The notes under the pieces: generated by a model
Databases searched by the model: none
What the model saw: the letters and a program-made list of their open reading frames with translations, nothing else
Told to the model about the DNA's origin: nothing
Shown: positions 48,639 to 61,366 of the stretch, piece by piece
Position numbering within the stretch: position 1 is the stretch's first letter
Layout: every line of letters begins with the position of its first letter
Assembly: GCA_001466705.2 (NCBI GenBank)
Contig: LATX02000189.1
Span: 1,302,001-1,366,000 of the forward strand
DNA from: Moniliophthora roreri
Taxonomy: Eukaryota; Basidiomycota; Agaricomycetes; Agaricales; Marasmiaceae
Reading direction: 5' to 3'
DNA length: 64,000 nucleotides
Position numbers and translations under genes: made by a program

Positions 48639-50990
48639 TGAGGTAGCAGTACAAGGAGTCACTAAGAGGCTTAGGTGACTGGAACCAAGTTCAGAACATT
48701 AAATAGCATAGAAATACACCCTGGAATTATTGGAATCCATTTATAAATGTCCTCAAAAAGCATATATACCCTAAAATTGCAGATTTACATGTAGTAGTTC
48801 AAAACACATTTCTAGGCATTCCATCTTATTTACTCATGCTTTAAATTCATATAGCATCCCTTGTGTATTAGAGATAAGCTCCTGCCTTATTTCATTCAAT
48901 TCTGTAGCATCCATCTCCCAATTTCTGGTTTTTTTAGTATTTTACTAATATGTACTCTAAGATTTTATCAAAACTTACACACTATTTAATGTCTCTAACC
49001 TTGTATTTACTATGTATACCTACTGGAAGCTACCCCACACCAGTATCTTCTCTGTATCTTATGGCTCAATGCTCTATTCTGCATTTACAGTATACTTATA
49101 CTATTTCTTGCATTGCTATCCTCTCCAGTTGAAAGAGTTTACAGTTGTTCATTTAGCAGAGGCTATTTGATAAGTTTGACAAATTTCATTGTAGCTACTA
49201 TCTGCTTTAGCAGCTAGCTGCCATAGCATAGCTATAGCTGTTAAGGTTAATGACTATCTGTAGCCATTAACACTTAGCTGCTTCAAGCATAGCTATAGAT
49301 TAGCCCAGCCAGCCATTAACATTCCTATTTGAGGGAGACCAAGAGAAGTTAAATTAGTTGTCCATAGGTGAAAGTAGATACTGTTTTTATAGTAGATTTT
49401 GTGCTATATGTCAGGTTCCTTCCCATCTGCTCTTATGCCTTGACAAAATAAATCTTTAATCTGAGAGATGAAGACAGACAGGACAATGCTGAACAATTTT
49501 GGTAGAAGTTGTATGTGTGTTTTCTTGAACCTTATTTATTTTGTTAAAGTGTAAGAGTAGCTGGCATAACTTGCAGGACCTGTTTGGGCACTGTTTGGCT
49601 GCAGTTTCTCATTCTTGCACTCATGCCAAAAAGTCCACATCCCTTTCAAAGGAGTACTAGTGTAGACTTTGATGGAGGTGTTCATTGCAAGGCTGTGGTA
49701 ATGCCTCTGCATGGTCTTGACATTATTGCCATGTTACAGAATTTTGTGGAAAAGGTCAAACATAGAGCAGTTGTTTTGATTGAGGATCTCTGTGAGTTTG
49801 TTCACCCATCCAAGGGCACTGTGCTCATGAATTGAAGTTGCCATGGACATATGATGATATAATATATTGAGTTACAGTACATTGATCTTTGTCCATAAGA
49901 CAATACTTATTTCTGATCAATATAAAAAAACTTAATTTAGAGGAAAGTGGGGGAAAAGAATACAATACTGGTAGGCTCTGTGAGCTGAAAGGGTGTAAAG
50001 ATCTCCTTAAGCATGCGCAGACTTTGTAAATTTGTGTGAATTGGACACATCTGATCTACATCTTCTGTAAGGATCCTATGCTTTGTTTGCATGTTTTCAC
50101 TGTATAAAAGGCACTGCAAATCTGCATCTCCAGTACAGTTCCATTGGTAACCACATACATCAGCCAGAGCTTCCTATAGAATGAGGGCCATAATGGAAAA
50201 ATATAGGGGACTATGATTACTATATAACCATGCCCTGTATCTTATGCCACAGTGGTTATACTTACCTTCTCATGCTTCTTATATATTACCTTACTCATAT
50301 TTACATAGATATCTTCTTTCTTCTCTACTTCCATTATTACCTTGTACTAAGCTAGCCTCTTCTGCTATATGACAGGTACCTTATATTTTTGAGTGTGACC
50401 ACTCTTAGACTTTTTTTAAATAATGTTCTTGTTACAAACATTCCTGAAGCTGTAAGTCTTAAACTAAAAAAATTCTCACTTGTTTGACATCTTTGTAGTA
50501 TTCTGCCTTTATGGTCACCCAAGGCAAGTTGCTCTCATCTGCTTCTCTCAATCTTTTTTGACTTCTAGGTCTTGCCTTTCTGTTCTGCCACACTTCTGCT
50601 CATACATCCATCCTGCTTCTGCTCCTGTGTCCTGTCATTTCCTCTACTTTGAGAGTTAATTCTTGGATTTTCTGTTTCCTATCTTGAGACATTACTAACA
50701 TGTCTCCTGCTCTAGTCAATATAGCTTCATCTTTACCTTGCTGCATATTGCCTCTTCATTCAGGTGTCAAGTCTATCACTTGTGTCAACATGGACTCAAC
50801 CATTACTACTGCATTATCTGACAAGGTCATAGGTGCTGCCACCTTCCCATTCTCTTCTAGTCCTCCTTCAACTTCTTCCTTATACAATTAGCTAGTATCA
50901 TAGGATTACAGAAGAAAATTCCCTATTCCACACCTATTGCATCACCTTCATATTGCACACATACATTCTTATGTTTACATTCCTCCTTAC
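48639..50990. other. AT-rich, CpG-depleted sequence without genes
   Basis: No intact gene is seen. A frame at 49584-49835 is short and unrecognised. Stretches at 49,230-49,320 repeat AGCATAGCTATAG and CATTAAC in inverted order, likely decayed repeats. Confidence 0.4.
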
Positions 50991-51780
50991 TTCTCTTCTA
51001 TGTCTTCCTCTGACACAGATTCTATTATGTCTCCCTTGCTCACACCTATTGTTGACAATAGTTTCAACAAGTTCCCAACTCTCCATGCTGATTGTCTTTC
51101 ATTGGAACAGTTTGCATGTGTTTCTCTTCTTGTTGCTTCTTACCTCAAGCACAAGAAGTTGACTAAGGAGGAGGACATGAAGGCTGCTATGCTCTCTGTT
51201 TTCTGTTTTCCAGTCTGACTATCTCTTGTGCCTGCTCATTACTATGTGTCCTGACCTTATGAGCAAACCTTGGATGGCACTAAAGAATGACTTCCAGAAT
51301 ACCTTAAAAGAGGTTGTCATTGGCAGGCACTAGGCTTGTGATGCTAGTGGATGCCTTCTAGTTTTCTGCCAGGGCCTCAACATATTGTTCCAAGAGTTCC
51401 AGGCTGACCTTTACTTAATGAATGCTGTGCTTGAGGGCACACCCTATCACAAGAGTGATGAGGCTCTTAGAATCCTAGTGCAGTCAAACATGTGCAAGAA
51501 CTATGCTGAGTATCTTATTTTCAAGAGTATCTCTCCTGATGAAGATGCATTCAGGTGGGCTGAGAGTGCTGTCACCCTTAATGATGGTTTCCACCATGAG
51601 AATGCTTCTTAGAAGGCTCATGCCAAGGCCTATGCTGAAGCTGCCTTTAGAGAACAGTCTAGGAGACAGATACTATTGTTGTTATTGAACACCTTCAACT
51701 TCTGTATTCCAAGCAAGAGTCATACTGGCTCTGCTTCAGCTACCACAAACTCTTCCAGCTCTAACAAAAGTGGTCTGTAA
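50991..51780 (+). pseudogene. Broken gag-like retroelement reading frame
   Basis: Three collinear segments read as one decayed protein: SSDTDSIMSPLLTPIVDNSF...LKHKKLTKEEDMKAAML; then, after a frame change near 51210, SDYLLCLLITMCPDLMSKPW; then FQEFQADLYLMNAVLEGTPY and YAEYLIFKSISPDEDAFRWA. At least two in-frame TAG stops sit where CAG would fit. The last stop overlaps the start of the LTR-like repeat. Gag identity is inferred from position and helical composition, not from a recognised motif. Confidence 0.4.
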
Positions 51781-51923
51781 GGGGTTGGTTACTAGCAACC
51801 CCTTACCACTCACACACGTCTCATACTTGATACATTAGCTACAGCTCCTATGTATTTTTCTATATATCATGTGTCTTGAGCTTTGTATTGTCTTGTTGAA
51901 TCAACGCCATAGTACATCTTACA
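51776..51923 (+). repeat. LTR-like repeat, 148 bases
   Basis: It begins TGTAAGGGGTTGG and ends CATCTTACA, so it has TG...CA ends inside a short inverted TGTAAG/CTTACA pair, as LTRs do. No matching target duplication or second intact copy is seen nearby. A partial relative may lie near 47,700. Confidence 0.4.
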
Positions 51924-52135
51924 GCTTATTTCCGATGTGCTTGAGGTTCTGGCCAATTCCCTCACAGTTTGATTCGACACAAATCAACACGGGGTGCACT
52001 TTCCAGCTATAGATCTCTATCTCCATGGACTTCCCATTTGGGCCTGTGATTCTCAGACACATGACACTGACACCTCCTTCGCTCTAACTCCCATCACCCT
52101 ACTCTATTTTTTCTCTAATCCTACCTTACAATGTC

Positions 52136-52493
52136 CTTTCCTAGTGGAATGTCCTCTATGGACCTCTAGGTTAATGTGGGTGCCAACAGCAGTCAAGGTG
52201 AACCTCTCTTCCCTGGTGAAACTGACGACAATTTTGTAGATATGAACACTCCCAGACAACTCACTGTGGGCAAGTTTATGAATATGGCCAACTCCTTCTC
52301 ACACATGGAGCAAACGCTTGCCCAGCAGCAGCAAGTCTTACAAGAGCTCACCAAGCAGATTACTGTGCTGTGTGTAGCCTCTGATCTGGTCATTGTACAG
52401 CCTCCCCCATTGACCCCAAAACCCCCTGTGCTGTCTCTCGACCCAACCCCTGTTGTTCCAATAAAGCTGTTTCCGATAATTTGTCTAAGATAA
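52136..52493 (+). pseudogene. Second gag-like frame, broken
   Basis: From an ATG near 52141 one reads MSSMDL, a TAG, then NVGANSSQGEPLFPGETDDN, DMNTPRQLTVGKFMNMANSF and a coiled HMEQTLAQQQQVLQELTKQI. The TAG fits a CAG mutated to TAG. The design (Met start, acidic linker, coiled coil) is that of a retroelement gag N-terminus. No protease or reverse transcriptase follows. Confidence 0.35.
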
Positions 52494-52762
52494 GACTAGT
52501 GGAAAACTACCTCAAAAGATAACCTCCAAAAGTCTAACTCAGGTTGTTGTGCAAGTGTGGATTGACATAATCAGAGTTGCTGCACTTAGAATGTCAACAA
52601 AACCCTTAGCTAGGTTGATTCTCTCTTATTGAAGCAATCTACTTTAAAGTGTTCACCTCCAGAGGAGTATATATGGGTTTTAAAAGAGTTTATATTCAAA
52701 CACACACACAAAACACAAAGAACACAGTGCACAAAGCACAAACACAAGAGCTACAGTCCCGT

Positions 52763-53182
52763 TGAAGATGCTCAAAAACCTATGCCTCTACTATGAAAAC
52801 ATGAGGCCTGTGGTGCCAAAATACCCCCAAAAAAGGTATATATATAAGTTCTTGATTCTCAGTTTTGTTTGCAAGTTGGTTAGGCGTGGTTCACTGTTAC
52901 TGCAACATCAAGAATAATTTCTCAATGTCTCGCTCGGTAGTTCAGAGATGAATGCCTTCAAAACAACTTCTCAGATTGAGATTGGTGTTCGTTTTGTATA
53001 ATATTTATGGGTTTATAGTTTTATTAATCACTTCAAAGCAAATACTGGTATCGATGTTCGACCAGAAAACTGCCCAAAGAATAAACTTCTTCTAAGTGAG
53101 AACAAAGGTACCTCTTGTACCTGAATATAGCCCTCTTAGCTATGTTCTGCAATGATTCTCAAGAGGACAAATCTTCTAGACA
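52763..53182. repeat. Left arm of a long inverted repeat (about 420 bases)
   Basis: This arm starts TGAAGATGCTCAAAAACC and ends ...CTTCTAGACA. It is the reverse complement of 56973-57390 over its whole length with scattered substitutions and small gaps. The two arms bound a 4.6 kb segment, like long terminal inverted repeats or a foldback insertion. Confidence 0.75.
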
Positions 53183-53598
53183 CTGCTAGCCTGAAACCCT
53201 CTCTGATTCATGTCAAAACACCAGACTATACTGATGCATGTCAGTTACCCTCTTGGTAAACTGATACAATATTCTTCTTGTCAGAAAACATGCCTCTTGT
53301 GTTAAAAACTAAGCTCTTCCTAGCTTTTATTTATAACTCTGGTTTGAGTTACAATCTCAGGTCTCAACTAGCCTGTGCCTCTTGCACAACTAAATAAGCT
53401 AGGGCCCAAAGTGGTTGAAAAATACTGATTGCCGGTAGCTCTTCTACCTGAACAACAACGTCATACACTCTGGTAATCGGTGGGCAGTATCTCTCCTGCT
53501 TTCCACCTACAAAACACATCTCCTTATATACTCTACAACATAAATAATCTAATATATCTGTTACACATACAAATAAAACTGAGTTGGGTGCTAAATAT

Positions 53599-54437
53599 TA
53601 TATAAACTGAGCTGTGTTTGGTAATTTCTCTGTCACAGTGTCCAATTGTAGTCAGGCTTCATAGCCATAATCTCTTTTATTCTTTTTCTATGATGATTGT
53701 GCAGTCTCCTGACACTAATCATTTGCAATTTCCTCGATCAAATGGCTCTCCTTCCGACTCTGTTTGAAAATATTATACTTCCATGCCACTCCACATGGTT
53801 CCTTCCTTCTCTGTTTTGTTGTCATCTGCTCTATGGATGTGTAATATGCTTCCATTTCTCCTCTAAAGTGTACACATAAGCTCAGCCATGCTACCTTCTC
53901 GTCATACAGCTTTGTCTTCCACTTTCCATGATACAGGCACCTTTTCGGTAACCAATCATCTATTTCATTCATCTAATTTGATTATCAGTATCTCAAGTAT
54001 CCCCTGCTGATAATTTGTTATTCTCTGTTTCATATCCGTTTCTTGGTAATATTCTCATTGATGTATCATCAAAGGTTTTTATTCTTCCTTCAAGTTGGGC
54101 ATGGATTGAAAATATTGTTAAAAGTTAAAATATTCCCTTTGGTATGCTTTTGATAGAGAGGTGTGATGTAGTGTGTTTCCCTACAGGTTTCGGGATGCTC
54201 CTCTGTGTTCAGATTCGCTGTTTATTTTCATACTAGCAGTAGTCGGGTACCCTTGTATGGCCCACTATCAACTATTACTCTGCTAATATTTTGTATCCTT
54301 CTCTACTACTCGCTTTGACTAGCTGCTCAGGGCTCACACTAGTCCTCAATTCCCTTGTTTATGTCATTTCCAACCATAAAAGTGCAAAATATTCTCTATT
54401 TGCATGTGAAATAAAAGGTAAAAGTTATGCATATCAT
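53599..54437. repeat. Tandem copy 1 of an 838-base unit
   Basis: The copy starts TATATAAACTGAGCTG and ends at a single N (54438). Copy 2 follows directly. The minus strand of both copies carries an open protein-like stretch (KRCLYHGKWKTKLYDEKVAW in this copy), probably a transposon fragment. Confidence 0.85.
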
Positions 54438-54438
54438 N

Positions 54439-55275
54439 TATATAAACTGAGCTGTGTTTGGTAATTTCCCTGTCACAGTGTCCAATTGTAGTCAGGCTTC
54501 ATAGCCATAATCTCTTTTATTCTTTTTCTATGACGATTGTGCAGTCTCCTGACACTAATCGTTTGCAATTTCCTCGATCAAACGGCTCTCCTTCCGACTC
54601 CGTTTGAAAATATTATACTTCTATGCCACTCCACATGGTTCCTTTCTTCTCCGTCTATTGTCATCTGCTCTGTGGATGCGTAATATGCTTCTATTTCTCC
54701 TCTAAAGTGTACGCATAAGCTTAGCCGTGCTATCTTCTTGTCATACAGCTTTGTCTTCCGCTTTCCGTGATACAGGCACCTTTTCAGTAACCGATCATCT
54801 ATTTCATTCCTCTAATTTGATTATCGGTATCTCAAGTATCCCCTGCTGATAATTTGTCATTCTCTGTTTCATATCCGTTTCTTGGTAATATTCTCGTTGA
54901 TGTATCATCAAAGGCTTTTATTCTTCCTTCAAGTCGGGTGTGGTTTGAAAATATTGTTAAAAATTAAAATATTCCCTTTGGTACACTTTCGATAGAGAGG
55001 TGTGATGTGGTGTGTTTCCCTACAGGTTTTGGGATGCTCCTCTGTGTTCAGATTCGCTGTTTATTTTCATACTAGCAGTGGTCGGGTACCCTTGTATGGC
55101 CTACTGTCAACCATTACTCTGCTAATATTTTGTATCCTTCTCTACTACTCACTTTGACTAGCTGCTCAGGGCTCACACTAGTCCTCAATTCCCTTGTATA
55201 TGTCATTTTCAACCATAAAAGTGCAAAATATTCTCTATTTGCATGCGAAATAAAAGGTAAAAGTTATGCATATTA
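54439..55275. repeat. Tandem copy 2 of the 838-base unit
   Basis: It aligns with copy 1 from end to end. Most differences are CG in this copy against TG or CA in copy 1 (for example TGACGATTG/TGATGATTG and AAACGGC/AAATGGC), with a few in the opposite direction. The N at 54438 marks a join in the assembly. Confidence 0.85.
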
Positions 55276-56972
55276 CCGTACAAAGACTCGATAGCCAATA
55301 TAGTCTGACCCTATGGAGTTCAAGACTTCCTCAAGACAACTACAGCATACAGTGTACTGGAAAAGGTCCTAGACCAATTTCTACAAAGAGCTCAGTGCAG
55401 GCACACCCTTTGCTAAGACTCTAAGTGTGTCACAACCTGATACACAACACAGGCCACACTCCAAGTGCCCAAGGCTCCTTCTTGGTGTAAAGTGTCTCTT
55501 GGAAAAGTGCTACAATGCACTTAAGATGTTACTCTTAGTCTCTTATGATGCAAGTTTGTTATCAGATTCTATCTCTCTGGAGTCACCCAGGACCAATCTC
55601 CAGGGCCTGAAGTGAGGAAGCAAAACTGGAATGGCACACAAATTTATACACCAAACAAACCCTTCATGTATTCACAATTGGAGGGGGCAGAGTTACTTGA
55701 GTATGTACGACTATCTAGCTGTCCTTATATATGGTCCAAAGAATATATTTACAGAAAAATATAAATCATGTCCAATAATTCAGGAATTGATAAAGGAGTG
55801 ACTGAGATACTAAAAGAGGGAATATTCAGATGTCACAGAGTCTGGCCACTAGAGTATCTGACCATATCCACATGGGTATCTACATTTCCAATCATTCTGG
55901 ACTCTATAATTGGTATTTTCTCTTTTCTAAGTTGGGTATCTACAAGTGGATGGCTGTATCCATCCCATCTTTTTACAGCATTTCCCTTTCTAGTATCCGC
56001 ACATCAGCAGAGGCCTAGATGCCAAAGTTTCCAAGGTTGGAACACACTGTTACTGTTCCTATCTCCTTTGACAAGGCACACTCAGTCTTATTTAGAACTT
56101 CTTGTGCATTAGATATTCTTTGTATGTCTCATTGTATCTGTCTGTAGGTAGTGGATGTCCTTTGGAAGTGATTTCCATCTTTCTGAGATGACCTTGTACC
56201 TAGTTAGTTTATCACTGATGTGCCCAATTTTGGCCTAGACGTGAAATTGTGCACTTTTCATGTCAAATACTAGAAAAAGAGCCCAGAAGTATGTGTGATA
56301 TTCACATGACTTGCTGACCCATGAGCTCTAATATAGTGCCTAAGCTTTAAGCGCCAGGTCTAATAAGTCTAATAATTGACACTGTAACACAATCTAGAGG
56401 AGGTTAGTAGACTATACTAGCCCTCTACATTACAGTGAAGCATTGCTGTGAGGGTCCTTGGTCAATAAAATGGGCCAGAAACCACTAATTCCAAACACAA
56501 AGGAATAGATATCAGTAGGATCCACAGTCTAAGTGCACTAGATTGTTCATTTTGTGATCATATTGCATGATAATGCATCAATAGACTTAAAACCTAATTA
56601 TTACTATTGATAACTAGTACATGGTTGGAACTTGTTCCTATGCAGAGCTTTGAAGACACTCATGTGGATATGACAGCCTTTCCAGGTGTATGCAGGATGA
56701 CTGATAGGCAATGAGTACGCAGGAAATTGTGAATGACTCACAAGATCGTATGCGGGATGGGAGGAGATTGAATATGGCAGATGTCTAGACCATGACATCC
56801 ACCAATCCAATGGTAGAAAGCAGCTACATGGAAGTGAACTGGCAGAAAGGGAAACATACCCACATATACAGCTGGTCCAGAACCCGTGGCTACATGGAAG
56901 GATCATATGACCTGGCAATGCTCTGCACAGGGTCTAAAACCCAATAAATTGACCATTTAGTCACCAAATATA
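55276..56972. other. Inside of the inverted-repeat structure, no gene recognised
   Basis: Only short, CpG-poor open frames are present. None shows a transposase motif. Confidence 0.4.
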
Positions 56973-57390
56973 TGTCTAGAAGATTTGTCCTCTTGAGAAT
57001 TATTGCAGAACATAGCTAAGAGGGCTATATTCAGGTACAAGAGGTACCTTTGTTCTCACTTAGAGGAAGTTTATTCTTTGGGCAGTTTCTGGTCGAAATC
57101 TATACTAGTATTTGCTTTCGGAGTGATTAATAAAACCACAAAAGCAATAAATATTATACAAAATGAACACCCATTTTTGATCTGAGAAGTTGTTTTGAAG
57201 GCAATCATCTCTGAACTACCAAGCGAGACATTGAGAATTATTCTTAACATTGCAGTAACAGTGAACCATGCCGAACCAACTTGCAAATGAAACTGAGAAT
57301 CAAGAACTTATATATACCTTTTCCAGGGGTATTTTGGCACCACAGGCCTTGTGTTTTCATAGTGGAGGCATAGGTTTTTGAGCATCTTCA
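56973..57390. repeat. Right arm of the long inverted repeat
   Basis: This arm begins TGTCTAGAAGATTTGTCC and ends GAGCATCTTCA. It mirrors 52763-53182. No matching target duplication is obvious outside the two arms. Confidence 0.75.
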
Positions 57391-57924
57391 TTGCCATTGT
57401 TCTGCAAAAACTCTTTGGGAGAATACACAATAGGAAGACATGCTGATGCAGTGACCTCATTCAAGCTACCCATGTCCATGGGATTGATTGTCCCACAAAA
57501 CATGGTAGAGGATTTAGAATGAAGAGGAGAAACACATCAAAAAGAAAGAATATGTTGGAAAAAAAATTTGCCTATTTTGAATAACACATCTTCTCCTGGC
57601 CTCTGTCATGCACAACTCTCTTAGTGGATTGAATTAATTATACAATGTGGAAAAAGCATTTAGTATGTTTTAATTTTAATTTTATTCTTTTTTCGGCATT
57701 ACTGCCTTTTTTTTTTCCCCTTTTATCACTTACCAGTCATTATGTGATGTATCATGGTAAACATTTCACATGGCAAGCTTTGCTTGCCTTGCTATAGTAA
57801 TATAGCCAAGGTGGGTCAGAATTGTAATGAAAGTTAACAACCTTTCTTTTCAGTAACACCCAAGATAATGCACATAAGGATAACACAACAGATTTATAAC
57901 ACCAGTGAGTATATAATGTCACAT

Positions 57925-58027
57925 ATACCTGTAGCTCAGTTGTCAAGTGTCACTTAAATGCATTGAGTGCAGAGACACCAATGCATTCATGTTATGCAAA
58001 GCTCCAGGTTTGATTCCTAGTAGGTAC
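57925..58027 (+). repeat. tRNA-derived repeat (SINE head or tRNA relic)
   Basis: A Pol III A-box-like TAGCTCAGTTGTCAAG (57932) and a B-box-like GGTTTGATTCC (58007-58017) occur in the right order. The flanks ATACCTG and TAGGTAC pair at six of seven positions like an acceptor stem. The spacing is longer than a true tRNA and the D stem is broken, so a functional tRNA is unlikely. Confidence 0.45.
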
Positions 58028-58209
58028 AATTTATAGCAGATACACTCGCTAGCAAAACAGACAATTTGTGAGTGCCACTGGCAGTGTTGCATGCAATTGG
58101 TGAGGAATGATAGGTTTCAATAGATTTTGAGCAAAATTATAACTGTCAGCTCTTAACACTGCAAAGTACCCTCCTTTGACTACAGTTAAGGTTGCTGTAT
58201 TGGTGAGGT

Positions 58210-58765
58210 CATATGACTTGTTCTTCAGAGACTTGTCAGTGACCTGTGCTGACTTTATGGTAACTACTGTTGAATTTATGGAGATCTTACAGAGACTTGT
58301 GCTGACTTTTAGGTGACCTGTGTGTGGTAACTTTATGGTGACCTTACAGAGACTTGTGCTGACTTGTTTATAGTAACTTGTGGTGACTTGCAGTGACTTG
58401 CAGTGACTCTACAGTTACTTGGGCTGACTTGGGCTGACTTTATGGTGGCTAGTGTTGACTTTATGGAGACCTTACAGATACTAGCACTGACTTTATAGTG
58501 ACCTTACAGAGACTAGTGCTAAATTTTTTGGTGACTTGTGCTGCATTGTGGAAACTAGTGCTGACTTTATGGTGACTTGTGCTGACTTTATGGTGACTTG
58601 TGCTGACTTTATGGTGACTTGCACTGACTTTACAGTGGCTAGTGTTGACTTTATGGAGACCTTACAGAGACTAGCACTAACTTGTGCTGACTACTGATTA
58701 GTGATGACTTTATGGAAACATTACAGAAACTAGTGCTGACTTTATGGTGACTTGCAGTGACTTAC
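58210..58765. repeat. Minisatellite of about 21-base units
   Basis: Variants of GACTTTATGGTGACTTGTGCT repeat through the region, with three near-perfect consecutive units at about 58,559-58,624. Related words (GAGACTAGTGCT, GACCTTACAGAGACT) form a second-level repeat. Confidence 0.8.
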
Positions 58766-59302
58766 CAACATCATTTGGCACAAGAAATTCAAGCTGAGGT
58801 GAACTAGATTGGGCTATAGAAGATAGGATGATGTTTTCATTCAGGTCAAGAAATCATAAATACTTTTTCCATTGTGGAAGGTATAAATCAAGTATCTGCA
58901 CATAGGACTGTGTTACAAAGGTCAATAATCACATTGATCATGTGTGACATGAATTTTGACATGACCAGTCCAACTACAACAGCAACCAACCACTATGCTC
59001 ACATTTTGCTCAGCATTTTATGGATTTTTCTCTTCTTTTTCTTTTTCTCTTTTATATCTTTCTTCTTCTTTATGAATTGGTTTGTTTATTTATTTTTGCC
59101 ACATTCTTTGTGCACTTGCTTCACTTGTCTGCTTATATAGATTTCAAGATATTTTTTTCTAGATTTTCCACAGGACTCCAATGGCCAAGTATCTACCACC
59201 TCAAGGATTTGGAATAAAATACGGTAGATTATGCTGATTGTTCAAAGTATTGATGCCAAATTGCTATTTCCTCTGAGGTTTTACTCTTGATCCTATACCA
59301 CC

Positions 59303-60270
59303 ATGTCCTTGTCTCCAGCTTCTCAACCAACATCTTCTCAAACTAGAGAAGAGACTTGTGAAGAGATTCTCAACCATCTCCAACTTACATCAGAGCTTTA
59401 TATTAAAATCCATAATGAAAACTATACACCTTGCACCATGGTGTTTACTGGCAAAGTCAATGAAATATTGCAGACATTCCCAACTCTTCAACATGCCAAG
59501 AAAAGCAAAGGCTGAAACAGGAGAAGCAGGGTGGAAAGAGGTCAGAGTAGGGAAGAGGCAATAGTTTGTATTGTTCAAGATTTCATTGCCTACCATAATC
59601 TCATCAAATCATCAAGGGCTTGAACATGGCAGCACAACAATGTGCTACAGTCCTTGTTTATGGATATCACAGAATCAACTCCAATATCTGTCAAGGAATA
59701 CCATCTGTTCCTATCTTGTCCAGAGAACCATCAAACCAATGAACTGGCCAAAAATGCTGCAATCAGGAGGCTCTTGCAAGGATATGATCAAGTGGATACT
59801 TAGATATGTCACTGTCATTTTATGGTTGAATTCATGCTGATTGTTATCAAGGTTCAATGGGTCAACCTATACTTGAAAGACATACAAGACATTACAAATA
59901 CATTCAAATGGTTGGAGGACAATCATTGTCTACACTCACATGCCATTAGATGTCTTATTGAGTTTCATAATGTTAGTCTGTATTATTTGAAACCTGATTT
60001 GTCTACTCATACTATTCCTAGTTGCTTGAAATGATGTCAGCAGTGAAAAACAGAAATGTGCTAGCTGCTCACATCTACTCTTGTCTGGGGAATATTGAGT
60101 TTGTGTTAGATTGGAAGCAAATGGGGCACAAACAGGGAGGAAGAGCCAAGCAGGGACTCTTTTATCATTATGTATTTCTCACCCACATTAGTGTTAAACA
60201 TTGGGACATGTCAGATGAATGGGTTTGGACTCTTGTTAAGAAGGAACATGAACATAAATACAAGACATAG
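59303..60270 (+). other. Several short open frames, no gene recognised
   Basis: The frames at 59303-59515 (MSLSPASQPTSSQTREETCE), 59822-60034 and 60022-60270 (LDWKQMGHKQGGRAKQGLFY) lie on one strand and could be pieces of one decayed element. I recognise no domain, and CG dinucleotides are nearly absent. Confidence 0.3.
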
Positions 60271-60876
60271 TATAACCAAAACTCAAACATTGTCACTGGC
60301 TGCTATCATCTTCTCACCATTTACCAAAATGTATGTTGCCAATTAACCTTTGTTTGCTGTACTCACCTTGGTTATAGTTTGGAGTTGGCATACTCCTTGA
60401 TCTGTTTTGGGACATCAATCATATCTACAATAATGCTACCTCACCATTGTTTTCTGCTACTCTTAAAGAACTTGCTTCCTGATAATGTGAAACAGTTTCT
60501 GGAATAACAAGAACCATCCACCTTTCAGGCTGTCTTTTTTGTAATCAATCAACTCAACTATCAGGTTGCTAGATGATTTGTTCAGCTGCACAACCATCAT
60601 CCAAGCAAAATTTATCAAGAGCAGTGTGATTTTGCAGATCAACATCTTGGTGAAGAATCTAGTTTGCCAGACTGATTGCCTACATCAGATATTAAAGGCA
60701 GAGGGGAGGATGCAGGACCAGAAGTGCTGTTAGAAGGAGAGAATAGTGAAGAATATGAGACTGATGATTACAGTTGAACTTGCAATAACAATTCATCTTT
60801 CTGTATTTTCCAAATCATTACTTATTGTTCATCCTTGTGTATGGAAACAAATTGGTACAAGAAAAGTTACAAGTGA

Positions 60877-61366
60877 TTATGCACTCTGATACAATAGATT
60901 GGCCAAAGCTTGAGCAAGACTGTTAATTGCCTCCACACCCAGATGTTCTGCATGTTGACATTCAATGTTTGAGTCGTCCTCCTCCTCAGTGTTTGAATTT
61001 GACCCCCATTCCAAATCTGACTCATCAGGTTCCACTTTGGCATTGGCAGCCATCTTGTGATATTGATCCTTGTCTTTGCAACTTTTCAACATGTGCTCAT
61101 GAACATCCTCTGATGAATGGCCCCTGTGCACATTTATGAGCACTGTAATCACAAAGGTATAAATATGTAGGCACTTACTCATAATCCAGAGAAGGACATT
61201 GAAATCTGCCTGGTTGGTATTCCACCAACTGCAGAAGATGCATCTTGATAACCTCTCTTTCAACTGATTCCCTTGTAGACATGTCAAACCTGTCATGAAT
61301 GACAATGTCTGAATCATGCTGGGGTGCTATTTCCATGCACATTCCATTAAGAGTTTTATAAGCCAA
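60877..61366 (-). other. Minus-strand coding-like relic
   Basis: Two overlapping frames (MAYKTLNGMCMEIAPQHDSD and, after GTAAGT...ACAG-like borders, HRGHSSEDVHEHMLKSCKDK) have protein-like composition and an acidic stretch (SNTEEEDDSNIECQH). No known domain is visible; the spliced join is not in frame. Confidence 0.25.
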
